From Bacteroidales bacterium (GTDB lineage: Bacteria; Bacteroidota; Bacteroidia; Bacteroidales; Muribaculaceae): DNA of 58,766 bases. The notes beneath the pieces are model-generated. The model was not told where the DNA came from. It saw only the letters and a list, made by a program, of their open reading frames with translations, and did not search any database. The translations under genes and the position numbers were made by a program. Location: NCBI GenBank assembly GCA_030536615.1, contig JAUNPQ010000006.1:1-58766 (forward strand), written 5' to 3'. Positions 55,365-58,766 of this stretch are shown in pieces (positions within the stretch are counted from its first letter, which is position 1; each line of letters begins with the position of its first letter).

Positions 55365-57110
55365 ATGAAAAAGTCAATTATATTAACAGCGGTGTCGCTG
55401 GCATGTGTGACCTTTGCCTCCTGCGACGATTTCCTCAACGATAACCGCTATCCGTTGTCCCAGCAGACCAATGATGCTCAATATTGGAACAACGAGGCCA
55501 ATGTCTCCAAGCAGTGCGAAGACCTATACCGCAATTTTGAAGGATACGGCGATGATGGCTATGGCCTGTTCTATTTCCAGACCCTGACAGACAACCAGGG
55601 CAGTGGTGTAGGCGGAGCTTTCACAAACTGGTCATATATCAATGTGCCGACATCAAGCAGTTTGTGGCAGGCTTCATATGAAGTTAAACGTCATTGCAAC
55701 GAGATAATTGTGAAAACAGATGCCTCCACACTTGCTGATGGCGTGAAGGCCAAGTATATCGGTATAGCACGCCTCATCCGTGCCATGCAGTATTATGAGC
55801 TTGTGCGCGCTTATGGCGATGTACCCTATACTGATAAAGTTCTTACTATAGATAGCCCGGAACTCTATGGCAAGCGCGTTGACCGCGATGAAGTCATGGA
55901 CAAAGTTTATGCTGACCTTGATTACGCTGCCAAGAACATCGGCAACGGAACCAAGACAACATGGAGTTCAGACTTGGCATATGCAATGATGTCAAAGATC
56001 TGCCTCTATGAGGGCACATACTGTAAATACCGCACAGTAGAGGAGAACTACAAAGCCGCTGATCCCGAGCGCGCGAAACGCTATCTGGGGTATGTTGTGG
56101 CAGCCGGCGATGTCCTGATGGGCAAAGGCTATACCCTTAACGGCGACTACCGTTCAAACTACAACTCCGTAAGTCTTGAGAATAACCCTGAAATGATATT
56201 CTACAAGGCATACAAGCAGTCAACTCTCACACACCAGACTATCCGTTACACTGTAGCATCGACAGTTGTTGCCGGTATATCAAAGGATGCTTTCGATGAC
56301 TTCCTTTTCAAGGACGGCAAACCCAAAGCTCTTACAGCCGAGAATACCGACGATGCCGGTGAGATCAAAGACAATTGTGTCGTTGGTGCAGGTGGAGAGA
56401 AAGGTAAGGTGCTTTCAATCCAAAAGCTTCTTGAAGTACGTGACCAGCGCCTCGCTGCAATCGTTGACACCGTGGTGTGCTACGGTACAACACAGGAAGG
56501 CATGACATACAGCCGTGCCGGTTCATCACAGCTCAGTTCGTCAACCGGTTATCTGGTGCGCAAATTTGACAACACAGAGATTCCTGTAAACTTCCGCACA
56601 GGCAACAACTACACATGCGCTCCGGTGTTCTGGCTGTCAGTTATCTATTGTGACTATGCAGAAGCAAAAGCAGAACTCGGCACACTCAATGACAATGACC
56701 TCAACAACACCCTCAACAAACTGTTTGCACGTGCAGGTCTGCCCGCACAGACTGTTGCAGGCATGAGTGCCATGACTGACCCCGCAAATGACATGAACGT
56801 AAGCAACCTCCTTTGGGAAGTTCGTCGTTGCCGTCGTTGCGAGACCATGCTTGACGATGATCTCCGCTACTGGGATCTCCAGCGCTGGCATCAGCTTGAC
56901 AAACTGGACACTCAGAAAAATCCGGACATCCGTCTGGGCGCCAACCTGAAGAATTCCGACGTTGCATTCAACGAGATGGAGGGTGACTATATGAAGGCAA
57001 TTCCGGGCAGCGAGCGTGTATACAACAAACGTGTATACCTCTATCCCATTCCTTCAGAGCAGATCTCAGACAGCAAGGGTGCTCTTGAACAGAACGCAAA
57101 CTGGAAATAA
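55365..57110 (+). CDS. SusD/RagB-family glycan-binding lipoprotein
   Basis: From ATG 55365, 581 residues. Lipoprotein signal with lipobox FASC followed by DDFLND. The SusD TPR-like helical scaffold is visible (YIGIARLIRAMQYYELVRAYGDVPYTDKVL) and the C-terminal VRRCRRCETMLDDDLRYWDLQRW and YLYPIPSEQI segments are family hallmarks. It forms the lid over the SusC barrel and binds the glycan at the cell surface. 26 bp after the SusC stop. A TTG two codons earlier is also in frame. Confidence 0.95.
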   Translation: MKKSIILTAVSLACVTFASCDDFLNDNRYPLSQQTNDAQYWNNEANVSKQCEDLYRNFEGYGDDGYGLFYFQTLTDNQGSGVGGAFTNWSYINVPTSSSLWQASYEVKRHCNEIIVKTDASTLADGVKAKYIGIARLIRAMQYYELVRAYGDVPYTDKVLTIDSPELYGKRVDRDEVMDKVYADLDYAAKNIGNGTKTTWSSDLAYAMMSKICLYEGTYCKYRTVEENYKAADPERAKRYLGYVVAAGDVLMGKGYTLNGDYRSNYNSVSLENNPEMIFYKAYKQSTLTHQTIRYTVASTVVAGISKDAFDDFLFKDGKPKALTAENTDDAGEIKDNCVVGAGGEKGKVLSIQKLLEVRDQRLAAIVDTVVCYGTTQEGMTYSRAGSSQLSSSTGYLVRKFDNTEIPVNFRTGNNYTCAPVFWLSVIYCDYAEAKAELGTLNDNDLNNTLNKLFARAGLPAQTVAGMSAMTDPANDMNVSNLLWEVRRCRRCETMLDDDLRYWDLQRWHQLDKLDTQKNPDIRLGANLKNSDVAFNEMEGDYMKAIPGSERVYNKRVYLYPIPSEQISDSKGALEQNANWK

Positions 57111-57151
57111 GCCGACATAGACAGCAAACGCTGTCAACGTCACGATATGAC

Positions 57152-57187
57152 AGAGAGGCGTGCCATCCCGGCACGCCTCTCTCTCTT
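57152..57187 (+). terminator. Terminator after the SusD gene
   Basis: Perfect 13-bp stem AGAGAGGCGTGCC (57152-57164) / GGCACGCCTCTCT (57170-57182) with a 5-base loop, followed by a pyrimidine-rich CTCTTATT tail. It separates susCD from the GH43 gene, which has its own promoter-like box. Confidence 0.7.
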
Positions 57188-57250
57188 ATTGAGGGGAAGC
57201 ATGAAATATTTAAGGACGTTGCCAATTGCCCGGGTGCATTGTAAAATTGT

Positions 57251-57310
57251 CGGAGAGATGGAGTATTTACGATTTTTTTTGCTTATTTTTGCAGGTGATC
57301 GGAGAGATGG
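57251..57310 (+). promoter_or_regulatory. GH43 promoter region with -7 box and flanking direct repeat
   Basis: TATTTTTG (57284-57291) fits TAnnTTTG. An exact 11-bp direct repeat CGGAGAGATGG lies on each side, at 57251-57261 and 57300-57310, 49 bp apart. No -33 TTTG at normal spacing. The repeats could be a regulator site. Confidence 0.45.
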
Positions 57311-57406
57311 TTCTCTTGTGCGGTCTGTTTATCCGGCGGCAACTTGCATACGGGAGTCAGATACAATAACATCAAATATAATATTAATTATCATATACAA
57401 AATCTT

Positions 57407-58766
57407 ATGATCAGAAAAACCTTGATTTTCATGATGCTCTTGTCAGGCATTGTTACGGCAAGCGCACATCTGGGCCTGAATCAGTATAAAAATCCTATTA
57501 CCGATGAGAATTGTCCCGACCCGTCGGTTCTGAAAGCTCCGGACGGGATGTACTATATGTCATCAGGCGAGCACATTTTCAAATCTCCGGATCTGACGCA
57601 CTGGGTGCATGCGTCGTGGGCTTTCGACGGTGCTCCCAGACCAAGTGACAATCTGGGTATAGAGGGCGATGTATGGGCATCGGACCTGAACTATATCAAC
57701 GGCCAATATGTGATGTATTTCTCTCTGTCAGTATGGGGTGGGGAGTGGGCATGTGGTATCTGTGTGGCGACATCGGACCGTCCCGAAGGACCATATAAAT
57801 GGCAGAAGAAGCTTTTTACAAGCTCGGAGATTGGTGTCAAGAACTCCATAGACCCGTTCTACATAGAGGACAATGGCCGTAAATATCTGTTCTGGGGCTC
57901 GTTCAACGGCATCTACGGTGTGGAACTTAGCAGTGACGGGCTGTCGGTGGTTTCCGGCAAGACACAGATAGCCGGCGCCGGCTGGCCAAATGGTATAGAA
58001 GGCACGTGCATATACAAACGCAACGGATATTACTATCTTTTAGGGTCGCGCGACACATGCTGCGAGGGACTGAACAGCAAGTATAATCTTGTTGTGGCGC
58101 GTTCCAGCAATCTGTTCGGCCCTTACACCAACAAATGGGGGTCATCGGCGATGTACAATTACTATGAACAGCTTGTTGTGGGTGATGACCGTGTGAAAGG
58201 GCCCGGACACTGTTCGGAAGTCATTGAGGATGACAATGGTGCCACATGGCTTATCTATCACGGATATCAGGTATCTGATGTAGATGCCGGCCGTGTGGCC
58301 TATCTGGCACCAATAACCTGGGAAAACGACTGGCCCGTGATGTCTCTGAGCACGCCTGAATACGGCACAAAGCCCGCCGTGTGGAATCTTGCCGGTGACG
58401 TACGGGAAAAGTATAACTTTTCGCGGCGCCGTGACAATATCGCGGCCAAAGGCTATGACGCCACCAAAATCACAGCATTCTGCTACCGCGACGGCAAGCT
58501 GTATTGTGTCTACGACTTCGACAAGATCATCATTCTTGACGCGCAGACCGCAAATCTGGTAGGCGAACTGCCCCTGAACGATGTTGTTGCCGGGGGCACG
58601 CGCCGGCTTTCCGGCATCCAGGAGTATTATGGATCCATAGTGGCGTCGAACTATGCGACAAACGGTCAGGAACTCAGGCTTTATGTGTGGGATGGCGACC
58701 GCGCGCAACCGCGTCTGTTCTTCTCCACGACTGACCTGCACGGGGCGAACGCTCTCGGTGAATCCG
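57407..58766 (+). CDS. GH43-family glycoside hydrolase with propeller-like C-terminal region (partial, runs off window)
   Basis: The gene is open to the window end: 453 codons are visible. A signal peptide (MIRKTLIFMMLLSGIVTASA) leads to a five-bladed-propeller GH43 domain. Candidate catalytic residues are Asp in ENCPDPSVLKAPDG (base), Asp in KNSIDPFYIED (pKa modulator) and Glu in NGIEGTCIYKR (acid). GPGHCSEVIED and LIYHGY are also typical. Closest in style to arabinan endo- or exo-arabinosidases of GH43; exact specificity is uncertain. After about residue 325 a second repeat-bearing region starts (KLYCVYDFDKIIILDAQTANL ... SIVASNYATNGQELRLYVWDGD), resembling DUF4623-like propellers. Start at ATG 57407 is the first that gives the signal peptide. 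Confidence 0.85.
   Translation, partial: MIRKTLIFMMLLSGIVTASAHLGLNQYKNPITDENCPDPSVLKAPDGMYYMSSGEHIFKSPDLTHWVHASWAFDGAPRPSDNLGIEGDVWASDLNYINGQYVMYFSLSVWGGEWACGICVATSDRPEGPYKWQKKLFTSSEIGVKNSIDPFYIEDNGRKYLFWGSFNGIYGVELSSDGLSVVSGKTQIAGAGWPNGIEGTCIYKRNGYYYLLGSRDTCCEGLNSKYNLVVARSSNLFGPYTNKWGSSAMYNYYEQLVVGDDRVKGPGHCSEVIEDDNGATWLIYHGYQVSDVDAGRVAYLAPITWENDWPVMSLSTPEYGTKPAVWNLAGDVREKYNFSRRRDNIAAKGYDATKITAFCYRDGKLYCVYDFDKIIILDAQTANLVGELPLNDVVAGGTRRLSGIQEYYGSIVASNYATNGQELRLYVWDGDRAQPRLFFSTTDLHGANALGES

Overview
The window looks like a chromosomal segment of a Bacteroidales bacterium, probably a gut member of the Muribaculaceae (S24-7) or a close family. The phylum call rests on a SusC/SusD pair with a GH43 enzyme, a fused NuoCD, a complex I without NuoE/F/G, an ATP synthase set that begins with beta-epsilon, promoter boxes of the form TAnnTTTG (often without a clear -33 TTTG), and weak or absent Shine-Dalgarno sequences. 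The family call is an impression from gene content and is not proven. No rRNA, tRNA, CRISPR array, insertion sequence or phage was recognised.

Layout. 1-4.7 kb: a membrane-anchored Hanks-type Ser/Thr kinase with a C-terminal Lcl_C/DUF1566-like domain, a Fic protein with an N-terminal winged-helix-like region behind an unusual triple-repeat promoter, a possible small RNA, and a GYF_2 membrane protein. 4.7-6.8 kb: a response regulator/histidine kinase pair. 7.3-11.2 kb: korA-korB (2-oxoacid:ferredoxin oxidoreductase) with an overlapping acyltransferase-3 gene. 11.2-19.1 kb: a PepSY-like secreted protein, then an RND efflux operon (adaptor, pump, outer-membrane channel) ending in a divergent LpxA-family acyltransferase. 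19.1-25.1 kb: an M64 peptidase overlapping an Lrp/AsnC regulator, a pRiA4b ORF-3-like protein, a ClC channel, and an ECF sigma/anti-sigma-like/Spy-like operon. 25.3-32.1 kb: a stand-alone TonB-dependent receptor, then a large RHS protein whose AT-richer C-terminal tip carries an HExxGH motif, followed by a small exported protein.

32.3-49.9 kb is the most striking region: nuoA-B-CD-H, then the complete ATP synthase set atpD-C-B-E-F-H-A-G, then nuoI-J-K-L-M-N, all on one strand with short gaps and one strong terminator after nuoN. ATP synthase is thus nested inside the complex I operon. With no NADH-oxidising module, the enzyme must take electrons from another donor; reduced ferredoxin from KorAB is an attractive but unproven candidate.

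50.1-58.8 kb: an OmpA-family barrel, then a polysaccharide utilisation locus (SusC, SusD, and a GH43 enzyme that runs off the window end and carries an additional propeller-like C-terminal region).

All family assignments come from reading motifs in the translated sequence. No database search was possible.
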